From positions 1 through 64,000 of the forward strand of contig CAZGKW010000012.1 in NCBI GenBank assembly GCA_964526295.1: 64,000 bases of DNA, given 5' to 3'. Below are positions 42,811 to 51,361 of this stretch, piece by piece; within the stretch, counting starts at the first letter, position 1; every line of letters begins with the position of its first letter. Below the pieces are notes generated by a model. That model ran no database searches and was not told the origin of the DNA. It was given only the letters and a program-made list of their open reading frames with translations. The translations under genes were made by a program, and so were the position numbers. This DNA is from CAZGKW01 sp964526295 (GTDB taxonomy: Bacteria; Planctomycetota; Phycisphaerae; FEN-1346).

Positions 42811-44205
42811 GTGAAAACGTCTGTTCGGCGAATCGCTTTTGCGATGCTGGTCGTTTGGGCCACCGCATGCGGAACGGCCCCGGCGGCGGAGTCCGGCGAA
42901 CCCGGACCGGCCCCGCAATTCAGCTACCGCGGCGCGGCCGCCCACGACCCGCGATTCGACGACCGGGCCCTCTGGCCGAAGCTCACGGGCAAGGAGTACT
43001 TCCTCAAGGAGACGTGGCCGAAGGGGCGGCCCTACGTCTGGGCCCACCCGGGCACCAGCGGCGGCCCGCGGTTCCGCGGCAGCCGCGACGTCACCGACCC
43101 GAAAAACTGGCTCCTCGACGGCAAGCCCTGCGAGGCGCTCGTCCTCGACGAGACGGCCGACCTCCTCCTGCCGGCGTCCGAGACGCGCTACAACGTGGGC
43201 TTTCGCGGCACGAACGTCCGCGAGGTCCTCCGCCACGTGACCATCGAGTCGGGGGCCGCCTTCATCGGCGGAGGTGACGGGGTCGGACGCAGCATCCACG
43301 GCAACGTCTGGGTCAAGGTCGGCGGCGGGATGGATTCCCAGGGGGCCACCCGGTTCCTCGGCTCGCGGCACACGTTCTTCCGCAACGACAACACGCCCGA
43401 GACCGCCCGCTCGATGGGCCGCGGCGGGGGAATCATGTCGTCACAATACTTCACGTTCAACAAGACCGACGGCGCATCGGTCGAGTTCCTGGGCCACGTC
43501 ACGGTGCTCGACGAGTTCCGCATCCACGGATGCACGGTCATCGTGGGGCCGGACAGTCTCCTCCAGCCGGGCCGCAACGCCTCGCCGACCATCTCGGAGG
43601 GCGGCACGTTGGCGCTGCTGGACGGGGCCCGCTTCGAGAGCTGGAACAACGACTTCGGGACGCCCGAGATCGTCGTTCGCGACGGGGCGATCCAGGGCGG
43701 CCTGCCCGACCGGCACCTGGCGCGGAGCTGCCGCTTCGGCCTCGCCTTCAAGAACCACACGGCGGCCGACAGCGAGAAGGCCGACGCGAAAACCCGCCAG
43801 CGCCGCCTTCGGCGCGTCCCGTCGATGGTCGTCCTGAAGGGGGCCCTCCGGTCCTACACCCGCGACCCGAAGACGGCCCGCCTCGTCTTCACCGTCATGG
43901 AGAACGAGGACATCTGTCCCCGCCCCGGCACCGAGGACTACCGAGAGGACCTCGCCCGGTGGCCGGAGAAGAAGGCGCTCTACGACTGGATGCTCAAGCT
44001 GCCGCGCGGCACGGACTGCTACCTCGGCCCGGAGGTGGCGGTCAGCCGGGTGGAGTTCGATCATCTCCGTGAAGGCGGGCTGATGGTCGCAAGCTCGGAG
44101 ACCGTCGGTCGGTTCGAGGACGTCACCTTCGGCCCGCACTGCCGCGCCACCAGCCGGGACCTCGTCTCCCCCGCCCCCGACCTCGGACGGGGCCTGGACT
44201 ACTGA
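42811..44205 (+). CDS. distant W-motif family secreted protein (464 aa)
   Basis: GTG 42811 follows GGAGGG and opens a signal peptide (KTSVRRIAFAMLVVWATACG; a lipobox-like ATAC is possible). The Sm-like entry of the other members is missing. The W motif (RPYVWAHPGTSGG, about 73-85; NWLLDGKP) and the G8-like part (ETADLLLPASETRYNV, RHVTIESGAAFIGG, GNVWVKVGGGMDSQGATRFL) are clear. There is no chitobiase-C or PA14-like domain, as in protein 4. It lies between a beta-helix gene and an ABC importer, which repeats the beta-helix/W-motif pairing seen at 26372-33386. Confidence 0.7.
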   Translation: MKTSVRRIAFAMLVVWATACGTAPAAESGEPGPAPQFSYRGAAAHDPRFDDRALWPKLTGKEYFLKETWPKGRPYVWAHPGTSGGPRFRGSRDVTDPKNWLLDGKPCEALVLDETADLLLPASETRYNVGFRGTNVREVLRHVTIESGAAFIGGGDGVGRSIHGNVWVKVGGGMDSQGATRFLGSRHTFFRNDNTPETARSMGRGGGIMSSQYFTFNKTDGASVEFLGHVTVLDEFRIHGCTVIVGPDSLLQPGRNASPTISEGGTLALLDGARFESWNNDFGTPEIVVRDGAIQGGLPDRHLARSCRFGLAFKNHTAADSEKADAKTRQRRLRRVPSMVVLKGALRSYTRDPKTARLVFTVMENEDICPRPGTEDYREDLARWPEKKALYDWMLKLPRGTDCYLGPEVAVSRVEFDHLREGGLMVASSETVGRFEDVTFGPHCRATSRDLVSPAPDLGRGLDY

Positions 44206-44256
44206 CGGGGCGGCCCGTCCGGGCACGGGGCCCTTCGCTCCTGGAGCGTGGATTCA

Positions 44257-44286
44257 TTGGCCAGCGCTTCCCGCCGCGGATATGCT
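44257..44286 (+). promoter_or_regulatory. possible promoter of the ABC importer genes
   Basis: TTGGCC (44257-44262), an 18-nt spacer and TATGCT (44281-44286), in a 147-nt gap before the first permease. Each box matches consensus in 4 of 6 positions, and the -10 resembles TATGGT of the first LacI promoter. The prediction is weak. Confidence 0.35.
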
Positions 44287-44352
44287 ACCAGCCTGCCGGT
44301 GTCCGACGCGTAAGGACCCGGCGCAGCGTTCCAGGGGGAAGGGCCGCCGACG

Positions 44353-45888
44353 ATGGCAGGACACGTTCCAGGGGCCGACATGATTCCGTCGGCGGGGGGC
44401 GCGCCGGCGCTCGGCAAGCCCCCGCGCCAGGCCTACGTGGGACGGCGGTTTCGGCTGCCGCCGCCGGCAGTTTTCGGCTTTCTGCTGCCGAACTTCGTGG
44501 GTTTTCTCGTTTTCACGCTCTTTCCGATCGCCCTGTCGGTCTACATGGCCTTCACGAACTGGAGCCTGAAACCGGCGATCGAGCGGCGGTTCCTCGGCCT
44601 GGGGAACTTCCGCGACCTCTTGGGCGTACGGGCCCTGCCGGGCGAGGACCCGACGGTCCTCTGGGCCGGCTACGCCGCCGCCGCGCTGGTGGCGCTGGCG
44701 GGCGGCGTGGGGTTCGTTCTGGCCGTCGCGTCGACCTGGCGGGGCACGAAGTGGGGCGGATGCCTCCTGGCCGGGACGGGCCTCGCGACGGTCGTGGCCG
44801 GCCTGGTCGTCGGCGCCCCCCAGGGCGTCGTGGTGGCGGGGGTCATCGCCCTGCTCTGCGGCCTGGCCGCCGCCTGGCGAGAGGGCGGCGACTGGGGCTT
44901 CGGCCTCGGGACGGTAGCGGGCCTGATGGTCCTCGCCGGGTCGGCGGCCCTGTGGCTGTTGCACCGCCCCCTGTGGACCGCCTGCGAGCCGCGCGACCCG
45001 CGGTTCTGGAAGTACTTCTACAACACGCTGTACCTGATGATGCGGATCCCGTTCACCATCGCTGGGTCGCTGGCGCTGGCGCTGCTCGTCAACAACCGGG
45101 TCCTGGCCGCGGGGGGGGACCGGCGAACCGTCGGCCGGATCTCGGGAACGGGCGTCTGCTGCCTGCTGGGCGTGATGACGGCGGGAATCCTCTGGGCCCT
45201 GGGGCGGCCCAACCTCGCGCTGCTGGGCCTCGTGTTCTGGACGGCGGCGGCCCTCGGGTTCGCCTTCGACGTCGTCAGCTTCCGGACGCTCTATTACCTG
45301 CCGACCTTCTGCGCGGGCGTCGCCCTGATCATCCTGTGGAAGAACCTCTACAACCCCGAGACGGGGCCGATCAACACGGTCCTGGCGGCGGCGCTCGAAG
45401 CCGTCGGCATCGGGGCCGAGAGGATCGACGAGCTCCTGCCCGGCTGGCACACCGAGGTCGGCTGGGCCAAGCCGTCGCTCATCGTCATGGCCACGTGGAC
45501 GCTCATCGGCGGGACGAACATGCTGCTGTACCTGGCGGGCCTGTCGAACGTGCCGCAGGACCTCCTGGATGCCGCGGCGGTCGACGGGGCCGGCCCGTGG
45601 GCCCGGTTTCGACACGTCACGTGGCCGCAGCTCGCCCCGACGACGTTCTTCATCTCGATCATTTCGGTCATCCAGGGCCTCCAGGGCGGGTTCGAGGCGG
45701 CCCGCGTCATGACCCAGGGCGGCCCGGCCGGCGCCACGACTACCCTCAGCTACTACATCTATCAGAAGCTCTACGAGGACTTGGAGCTCGGGTATGCGGC
45801 GGCAATCAGCCTGGTCCTGTTCGCCCTCATCTTCCTCGGCACGGCGGTCAACTGGCGGTTCGGCAAGGGCCTGGAGGTGTCGCCGTGA
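44353..45888 (+). CDS. sugar-type ABC permease, MalF/UgpA family, enlarged (511 aa)
   Basis: A hydrophobic protein with the EAA-type loop DAAAVDGAGPWARFRHVTWP (about 405-425) that contacts the ATPase. At 511 aa it is about 200 longer than usual UgpA-type permeases; extra membrane segments (about 95-210: LVALAGGVGFVLAVAS, ATVVAGLVVGAPQGVVVAGV, and GISGTGVCCLLG-like region) account for this, a little like the enlarged E. coli MalF. It overlaps the next permease (GTGA at 45885-45888). Substrate unknown, probably an oligosaccharide released by the beta-helix enzymes. Confidence 0.88.
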   Translation: MAGHVPGADMIPSAGGAPALGKPPRQAYVGRRFRLPPPAVFGFLLPNFVGFLVFTLFPIALSVYMAFTNWSLKPAIERRFLGLGNFRDLLGVRALPGEDPTVLWAGYAAAALVALAGGVGFVLAVASTWRGTKWGGCLLAGTGLATVVAGLVVGAPQGVVVAGVIALLCGLAAAWREGGDWGFGLGTVAGLMVLAGSAALWLLHRPLWTACEPRDPRFWKYFYNTLYLMMRIPFTIAGSLALALLVNNRVLAAGGDRRTVGRISGTGVCCLLGVMTAGILWALGRPNLALLGLVFWTAAALGFAFDVVSFRTLYYLPTFCAGVALIILWKNLYNPETGPINTVLAAALEAVGIGAERIDELLPGWHTEVGWAKPSLIVMATWTLIGGTNMLLYLAGLSNVPQDLLDAAAVDGAGPWARFRHVTWPQLAPTTFFISIISVIQGLQGGFEAARVMTQGGPAGATTTLSYYIYQKLYEDLELGYAAAISLVLFALIFLGTAVNWRFGKGLEVSP

Positions 45889-46736
45889 GCCGTGCCCGCG
45901 TCCTCACCGTGCTTCGTCTGCTGGCCCTGGCGGCCATCGGCTTCGCCATCGCCATCCCGTTCGTCTGGATGGTCTCGACCTCGCTGAAGCCGCGGGCAGA
46001 GGCCGACAGCCTGAACCTGGTGCCCGCAGAGCCCACCCTCCGCAACTACCCCATCGTCCTGGACATCGTCCCCGACCCGGTGACGAAGCGCTACTTCGGG
46101 ATGCACTACGCCCGGTGGTACCTGAACTCGATCCTGGTGGCGTCGGCGGTGACGCTGCTCCAGGTGCTGACGAGCGCGATGGCCGCCTACGCGTTCTCGC
46201 GGATCCAATGGCGGGGGCGGGACACCGTGTTCCTGCTGTACCTGGCAACGATGATGGTCCCGTGGATCCTGACGGTGATCCCGAACTTCCAGATCATGGT
46301 GTGGCTGGGGTTCGTCGATTCGTACCGGGGGCTGGTCCTGCCGCTGGCGTTCAGCGCGTTCGGGACGTTCCTCCTGAGGCAGTTCATGCTGTCGATCCCG
46401 CCGTCGCTGGACGAGGCGGCCCGGATCGACGGGGCCGGCCACTGGCAGATCTTCTGGGAGGTGATCATGCCGCTGGCCAGGCCGGGCCTGATTGCCCTGG
46501 CGATCATCACGTTCCTGGGGGTCTACCGGACGCTGTTCTGGCCGCTCATCATGCTCGACACGGAAGAACTGTACACGCTGTCGGTGGGGATGCTGGCGCT
46601 GGACTCGAGCCAGGGCCGCCAGACCGAGCTGATCATGGCTGCCACCGTGATGAACGTCGTGCCGCTGATCATCGTTTTCATCGTGTTCCAGCGGTTCCTC
46701 GTCAAAGGCATCCAGCTCGGCGCCGTGAAGGGCTAG
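45885..46736 (+). CDS. sugar-type ABC permease, MalG/UgpE family (283 aa)
   Basis: GTG 45885 follows GGAGG and overlaps the upstream stop. Six membrane segments are expected, starting with LLALAAIGFAIAIPFVWMV. The EAA loop EAARIDGAGHWQIFWEVIMP is at about 173-195. Length and pattern are typical for UgpE/MalG. It pairs with the MalF-like permease. No ATPase gene is nearby, so an MsmK/MsiK-like shared ATPase encoded elsewhere is likely. Confidence 0.93.
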   Translation: MSRARVLTVLRLLALAAIGFAIAIPFVWMVSTSLKPRAEADSLNLVPAEPTLRNYPIVLDIVPDPVTKRYFGMHYARWYLNSILVASAVTLLQVLTSAMAAYAFSRIQWRGRDTVFLLYLATMMVPWILTVIPNFQIMVWLGFVDSYRGLVLPLAFSAFGTFLLRQFMLSIPPSLDEAARIDGAGHWQIFWEVIMPLARPGLIALAIITFLGVYRTLFWPLIMLDTEELYTLSVGMLALDSSQGRQTELIMAATVMNVVPLIIVFIVFQRFLVKGIQLGAVKG

Positions 46737-46737
46737 G

Positions 46738-46760
46738 AAAAAGACACTAAGTGTCTTTTT
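46738..46760. repeat. 23-nt perfect palindrome, copy 1
   Basis: AAAAAGACACT, one central A, then AGTGTCTTTTT: a fully symmetric hairpin with A and T runs, so it would act as a bidirectional intrinsic terminator. It lies 1 nt after the permease stop. A nearly identical, slightly longer copy occurs at 46801-46825. Confidence 0.85.
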
Positions 46761-46800
46761 CGGGCACGTAAGTCGTTGCGAAGAAGGGGTTTACCCACAC

Positions 46801-46825
46801 AAAAAAGACACTAAGTGTCTTTTTT
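46801..46825. repeat. 25-nt perfect palindrome, copy 2, just before the solute-binding-protein gene
   Basis: AAAAAAGACACT, A, AGTGTCTTTTTT (followed by one more T). Same core as copy 1, separated by 40 nt of unrelated sequence. It ends 18 nt before the solute-binding-protein start, so as a terminator it would cut that gene off from the permeases unless the hairpin is suppressed or the gene has its own promoter. The paired arrangement recalls REP doublets of RAYT-type elements. Confidence 0.85.
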
Positions 46826-46843
46826 TGGGGGGCGGGGGAAGCG

Positions 46844-48607
46844 GTGAAGAAGGTCTTCCTGGTGCTGACGGCGGTGGTGGCGGCGCTCTATGCGGTGGCG
46901 CTCGTGACGGTGCCGGAGGTCCCGCCGGGGCGGCTGCTGTGGGCCACCGACAAGAACCCGGCCCGGACGGTCCAGACGGGCCTCTTTCGCATGCTGCGTC
47001 GGCCGCTCGCGTTGTCGGAGGCGAACGTTGCCGACTGGGACCGCCTGGCGACGGCGCTCGCCGGATCGGAGGTGTCGCCGGCAGCCGAGGCGATCCGCGA
47101 GCGCCTGCCCGAGAACGCCCTCGCCGCCCTCAAGCGCGCCGCGGCCGGGGCCGAGCTGGACGACGCCGCGAAGGCGACCGTCCTGGCCGCCCTCAACGCC
47201 TTGCTCGACCGGCCGGACCTCCACCCGGACGAGGCGTTCGGCGGCGTGGCCCCCCCTGCCGAGGTCGTGCCGCTCCTCGGGCGCGACCCCGGGTCGCTCA
47301 TGCCCCTGGAGGTGCGGCACCTCAACCGGGTGCTCATCGAGGCGGCCTTGCCCGGGGCCTTCCAGCCCGCCGAGCCGCTCTACCCCGGCCTCCAGGTCCA
47401 GGTCGACCCCGGGGACCGGGCCAAACTGATCGTTCGCTGCGCCACGGGCACCGGACCCGACATCATCGACCTCTACACCCTCCAGGAGATGCACTCGTTC
47501 GTCGAGGCGGGCATCCTGATGGACCTGACGCCCTACGCCGACGAGATGGGTTTCGGCCTCGGCGACACCTATCCCGCCCTGGCGACAGCCCTGACGGTTG
47601 CCGGCCGGCAGTACCGCTTCCCCTGCAACGTCTGGGCCAACTGCGTGGTGTACAACCGGGCCCTGTTCGAGCGGCTGGGCGTCCCCGAGCCGCAGCCGGG
47701 ATGGACGTGGGACGATTTCATCCGGGCCGGCACGGCCATCCGCGACGCGGCAGGGCGGCGAGGCGAGCGGATCATGCCCGTCGCGAACTGGAACAACGTC
47801 TGGATCTTCCAGGACGCCCTCGTTGGCCGTGGCGGCCGGTACTTCACGGAGGACGGCCTGGCGTCGCGGCTGGCCGAGCCCGAGGCGGTCGAGGCGATGC
47901 AGCTCTACCACGACCTGATGCACGTCCACGAGGTCCTCCCCACCCCCGCCGAGACCGCCGCCATGAGCAGCCAGGGCGGATGGGGCCAGAGCGGCCTGAA
48001 CTGGTTCTTCGAGGAGCGGGCCGCCATGATCTTCATCGGCCGGTGGATCCTCGTCCAGGTCCGATCCTGGCCCGGGATCTCCGACCACCTGGGCGCCGCC
48101 CGCCTGCCGCGCTTTCCCGGCCGGCCCAGCCAAGGCATGGCCGACTGCCGCGGGGCCGGCATCAACGACGCCAGTCCCCGCAAGATGGAGGCCCTGAAGT
48201 TCCTCCAGTACCTGGCGAGCCCGGAGTACGGCGAGGTCATCGTCTTCGACGGCGACGCCCTGCCGCCCAACCCGGACCTCGCCCGCACGGGGAGGGACCT
48301 GGTGAATCCGGCGGTGACCGACCCGGCGTTCCACCAACCGTTCGTCGATGCCATCGAGGCGGCCCGGCCGCTGGACACCAGCCCCTTCATCGACGCCGGC
48401 CAGGTCAAACGCTGGACCAAGGAGCGGGTCGAGCGGGTGGAGAACCGGCTGGAGACGCCCGAGGAGGCGATGCGAGGCTTCGCCGACGAGATCGACCGAC
48501 AGATCCGGACGAACCTCCAGCGGCGGCCCGATCTTCGGCAGCGGTACCGCGAGGTCACCGGCCGCGAATGGACCCCCGACTGGTGGAAACCGCCCCCGCC
48601 GCGCTGA
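46844..48607 (+). CDS. ABC importer extracellular solute-binding protein with N-terminal extension (587 aa)
   Basis: GTG 46844 opens a hydrophobic N-terminus (KKVFLVLTAVVAALYAVALV) without lipobox, so it is probably an uncleaved anchor or Sec signal. Residues about 30-170 are a helical, Ala-rich region not found in ordinary binding proteins. The family core follows (about 175-500: YPGLQVQVDPGDRAKLIVRC, then GTGPDIIDLYTLQEMHSFVE, NVWANCVVYNRALFERLG, and a late EALKFLQYLASPEYGE). This is the family 1-type sugar-binding fold. Gene order permease-permease-binding protein is reversed from the usual, and paired palindromes separate it from the permeases. Ligand not known. Confidence 0.85.
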   Translation: MKKVFLVLTAVVAALYAVALVTVPEVPPGRLLWATDKNPARTVQTGLFRMLRRPLALSEANVADWDRLATALAGSEVSPAAEAIRERLPENALAALKRAAAGAELDDAAKATVLAALNALLDRPDLHPDEAFGGVAPPAEVVPLLGRDPGSLMPLEVRHLNRVLIEAALPGAFQPAEPLYPGLQVQVDPGDRAKLIVRCATGTGPDIIDLYTLQEMHSFVEAGILMDLTPYADEMGFGLGDTYPALATALTVAGRQYRFPCNVWANCVVYNRALFERLGVPEPQPGWTWDDFIRAGTAIRDAAGRRGERIMPVANWNNVWIFQDALVGRGGRYFTEDGLASRLAEPEAVEAMQLYHDLMHVHEVLPTPAETAAMSSQGGWGQSGLNWFFEERAAMIFIGRWILVQVRSWPGISDHLGAARLPRFPGRPSQGMADCRGAGINDASPRKMEALKFLQYLASPEYGEVIVFDGDALPPNPDLARTGRDLVNPAVTDPAFHQPFVDAIEAARPLDTSPFIDAGQVKRWTKERVERVENRLETPEEAMRGFADEIDRQIRTNLQRRPDLRQRYREVTGREWTPDWWKPPPPR

Positions 48608-49090
48608 CGACGAAGGCGGCTCGTGGGCCTTCGCAAGGCGGTCACGTCGGGTGCGCGGCACGAGCAGGGCGCCGATGCCGTCTGACCCGCCGAGCGCCGA
48701 GGCGGCAACTCCTCAGCCGCATCGCCCCCGGCACGGCCCCGACGCGCCGCCCGGACACGGGCCACGAGCCGTTCCTGCGGCCCGAATTCGGTTTCAGCCC
48801 CACCTGGTACCACCGGGCGGCAGGGGGCGAGTCGGACCTGGTGCGGGCACGGCAACTCTTTCCCCGGTCCCGCCGGGCGGTCAGGTATCCGCCGGCGAAC
48901 TTCGCCCGGAAGGGAATGGACACGATCCGGTCCGATCTGGAACGCTTCGCCCACGAGTACGGACCGGCGGACCTCGTCTTCGCCGACCATGGGCCCGGCG
49001 TGCCGGACGGGCGGCTCCGCGAGGTGCGGGACACGTGCCGGCGGCTGAGCGACGACTTCGGGTGAGCCGCCGGGGCGTCCGTCATCCCGT
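48608..49090 (+). other. gap with a possible gene remnant
   Basis: About 480 bp between the solute-binding-protein gene and the threonine aldolase gene. A plus-strand frame that ends TGA at 49063-49065 encodes FLRPEFGFSPTWYHRAAGG and later MDTIRSDLERFAHEYGPADL and DGRLREVRDTCRRLSDDFG, which look protein-like, but no start codon with a ribosome site precedes the conserved-looking part (first in-frame GTG is near 48839). It may be a decayed gene fragment. No family is assigned. Confidence 0.3.
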
Positions 49091-50113
49091 TCAGGGCGCC
49101 AGCGCCCGGGCGAAGGCGGCCGGGGCGTCTTCGACGTCCTGGGCCGAGACACCGAGGTGCGTGACGGCGCGGATCGAGTCGGGCCCGCGCGGCAGGACCG
49201 CCACGCCCTCCTCGGCCAGCCGCGCCACCACCTCTGCCGCGGGCCGGGCCGTGACGCCGAAGACGACGATGTTCGTCTGGACCGTCTCGGGGTCGAGGTC
49301 GATGCCGGGCAGCTCGGCGAGGCCCTCGGCGAGGCGGCGGGCGTTTCGGTGGTCCTCCTCGAGCCGGTCGCGGTGGTTCTCGAGGGCGTACAGGGCCCCG
49401 GCGGCGATGATGCCCGCCTGGCGCATCCCGCCGCCGAACATCTTGCGGAACCGACGGGCCCGCTCGATGAACGCCTCGCTCCCGGCCAGGGCCGACCCGA
49501 CGGGGGCCCCGAGGCCCTTCGAGTAGCAGACGCTGACCGAGTCGAAGTGGCGGGCGTACTCGGCCTCGGCCGTACCGCTCGCGGCCGCCGCGTTCCACAG
49601 TCGGGCCCCGTCGAGGTGCATCCGGAGGCCCGCCTCGCGGGCCGCGGCGGCGACCTCGGCGACCGCTTCGAGGGGCCAGACGCTCCCGCCGCCCGAGTTG
49701 TGGGTGTTCTCGACGCAGACGAGCCGGGCCGGGGCGAAGTGATCGTTGGGCGGGCGGAGCGCGGCCCGGACCTGGTCCCCCGCGAAGACCCCCCGCCGAC
49801 CCTCCAGGAGCCGCATCATGACGCCCGACAGGGCCGCCGGGGCGCCCGATTCGTAGAAATAGTTGTGGGCGTGGGCCTCGGCGATCACCTCGTCGCCGGG
49901 CTCCGTGTGCGTCCGGATGGCCACCTGGTTGGTCATCGTGCCGGAGGGCATGTAGACGGAGGCCGCGAGGCCCAGGACCTCGGCGGTCCGCTCCTCCAGG
50001 CGGCGGACGGTGGGGTCGTCGCCGAGGACGTCGTCGCCGACCTCGGCATCGGCCATGGCCCGGCGCATGGCGGGCGTCGGGCGGGTGACGGTGTCGCTCC
50101 GTAAGTCGATCAT
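49091..50113 (-). CDS. ltaE: low-specificity L-threonine aldolase (340 aa)
   Basis: A PLP-dependent fold-type I enzyme that splits L-threonine or allo-threonine into glycine and acetaldehyde. Conserved features: IDLRSDTVTRPTPAMRRAM at the start, VGDDVLGDDPTVRRLE, ENTHNSGGGSVWP, MHLDGARLWNAA, and the PLP lysine in SVCYSKGLGAPVG (about residue 199). Length is normal. ATG 50113 has GAGGAAAG upstream and a TATAAT at 50143-50148. It stands alone between the two large regions and is probably housekeeping. Confidence 0.95.
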   Translation of the reverse strand: MIDLRSDTVTRPTPAMRRAMADAEVGDDVLGDDPTVRRLEERTAEVLGLAASVYMPSGTMTNQVAIRTHTEPGDEVIAEAHAHNYFYESGAPAALSGVMMRLLEGRRGVFAGDQVRAALRPPNDHFAPARLVCVENTHNSGGGSVWPLEAVAEVAAAAREAGLRMHLDGARLWNAAAASGTAEAEYARHFDSVSVCYSKGLGAPVGSALAGSEAFIERARRFRKMFGGGMRQAGIIAAGALYALENHRDRLEEDHRNARRLAEGLAELPGIDLDPETVQTNIVVFGVTARPAAEVVARLAEEGVAVLPRGPDSIRAVTHLGVSAQDVEDAPAAFARALAP

Positions 50114-50142
50114 CGTCTTTCCTCGGTCTGACGGCGGGTGCG

Positions 50143-50148
50143 ATTATA
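50143..50148 (-). promoter_or_regulatory. -10 box for ltaE
   Basis: Perfect TATAAT on the minus strand, 30 nt before ATG 50113, predicting a short leader that contains the ribosome site. No good -35 is present at 16-18 nt, so only the -10 is called. Confidence 0.45.
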
Positions 50149-50697
50149 CCGCGCCGAGCCCCTCCGCCCCAGGGCTGCCCTGTCCGGCACGATGCCGAGT
50201 CGCGCCGGCGGGCTCGGGCCATCCGGCCCCGTGGCGATCACCGACCGAGGGGCGACGGTTTTTCGATTCTTCCCCGAATCGTAACACGGCCTTAATGCGC
50301 GCTCCGTATGTTGGCTCCCGCACGGACCCAAGAGGCCATACAGAGCGGTCGGCGGCATGATCGGCATCCTGACTCGCAACGCCGCCAAGGACAGCCCAAC
50401 CGGCAGACCGCTGTCAGTCGCGACCTTCGAGCTCAGCGGCCGGCCCAACACCGGCGACTCCGCCCCACGCTGACTCACGCCCGACTGCCGGCCACCCGGA
50501 ACACGCAGCCCATCCGCGCGGGCTGTCCGCGCCGATGCTTCCCGGCACCCCTCTGATGGCCCACTGGGCGCCCCCCTTCCGGCCCCCCTGTGGGGCCCCA
50601 AGGACCCCCCGGTGCCTCCCGAACCGCGAACCCCTACGGGCCGCCATGCGAGCCGGTCGCCATTGACCCCGCCGCGCCGGCGCGGTACGAGGGGGGC
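50149..50697. other. intergenic stretch without a gene
   Basis: About 550 bp between the divergently oriented ltaE and DedA-like genes. Frames are open but low-complexity and overlapping. It includes an AT-richer patch (about 50255-50300: TTTTTCGATTCTTCCCCGAA and nearby GTAACACGG) that could hold promoters, but no clear -35/-10 pair was found. No RNA structure is recognised. Confidence 0.5.
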
Positions 50698-51360
50698 ATG
50701 AAGCTGGCCCTCAAGGTCCTCGTCGTGGCGGTCGTCCTGGCCGGCCTGTTCATGCTCGGGTTCGAGCTGTGGGGCGAGCGGCTGGAGACCCTCTTCAGCC
50801 AGGAGGCCTGCGTCCGGTGGTTCGAGGGGATGCGGCCGTGGGCGTGGGCGGTCGCCATCGGCCTGCTGATCGCGGACCTGCTGCTGCCGATCCCGGCCAC
50901 GGGCGTCATGGCCGCCCTCGGGAGCGTCTACGGCGTCGCGGTGGGGACGCTGGTGGCGGCGGCGGGGTCGAGCGCGGCGGGGCTGGCGGGATACGGCCTG
51001 GCGCGGCTGACCGGGGAGCGGGCCGCCCGGTGGCTGGCCGACCAGGGGGAGCGGGCCCGGTTCAAGGCGTTCTTCGACCGGTGGGGCGGGTGGGCCGTCA
51101 TCGTCAGCCGGGCCCTGCCCATCCTGCCGGAGGTGGTGGCCGTCCTGGCGGGGCTGGCGGGGATGCGGCTGCGGCGGTTCCTGGCGTCGCTGCTCCTGGG
51201 CACGGGGGCGACGAGCCTGCTCTTTGTCTGGCTGGGACACGCCTCCCGGGAGCAGCCCTGGTGGGGGATGCTGGTGGCGGTCGTCGTGCCGCTGCTGGTG
51301 TGGCCGATCTTCTTGCGGTTCGCCCTGCCGGATCGTCGACATCGCGGCGGCTCGAGATGA
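50698..51360 (+). CDS. VTT/DedA-family membrane protein (220 aa)
   Basis: ATG 50698 follows GAGGGGGG. N-terminal helix (LALKVLVVAVVLAGLFMLGF), then the VTT/SNARE-associated-type core with re-entrant segments LLIADLLLPIPATGVMAALG and VSRALPILPEVVAVLAGLAG, the PxPxE-like site of the family, and two C-terminal helices. DedA-family proteins move lipid carriers or affect membrane balance. The stop is 1 nt from the convergent stop of the TPR lipoprotein. Confidence 0.85.
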   Translation: MKLALKVLVVAVVLAGLFMLGFELWGERLETLFSQEACVRWFEGMRPWAWAVAIGLLIADLLLPIPATGVMAALGSVYGVAVGTLVAAAGSSAAGLAGYGLARLTGERAARWLADQGERARFKAFFDRWGGWAVIVSRALPILPEVVAVLAGLAGMRLRRFLASLLLGTGATSLLFVWLGHASREQPWWGMLVAVVVPLLVWPIFLRFALPDRRHRGGSR

Positions 51361-51361
51361 A

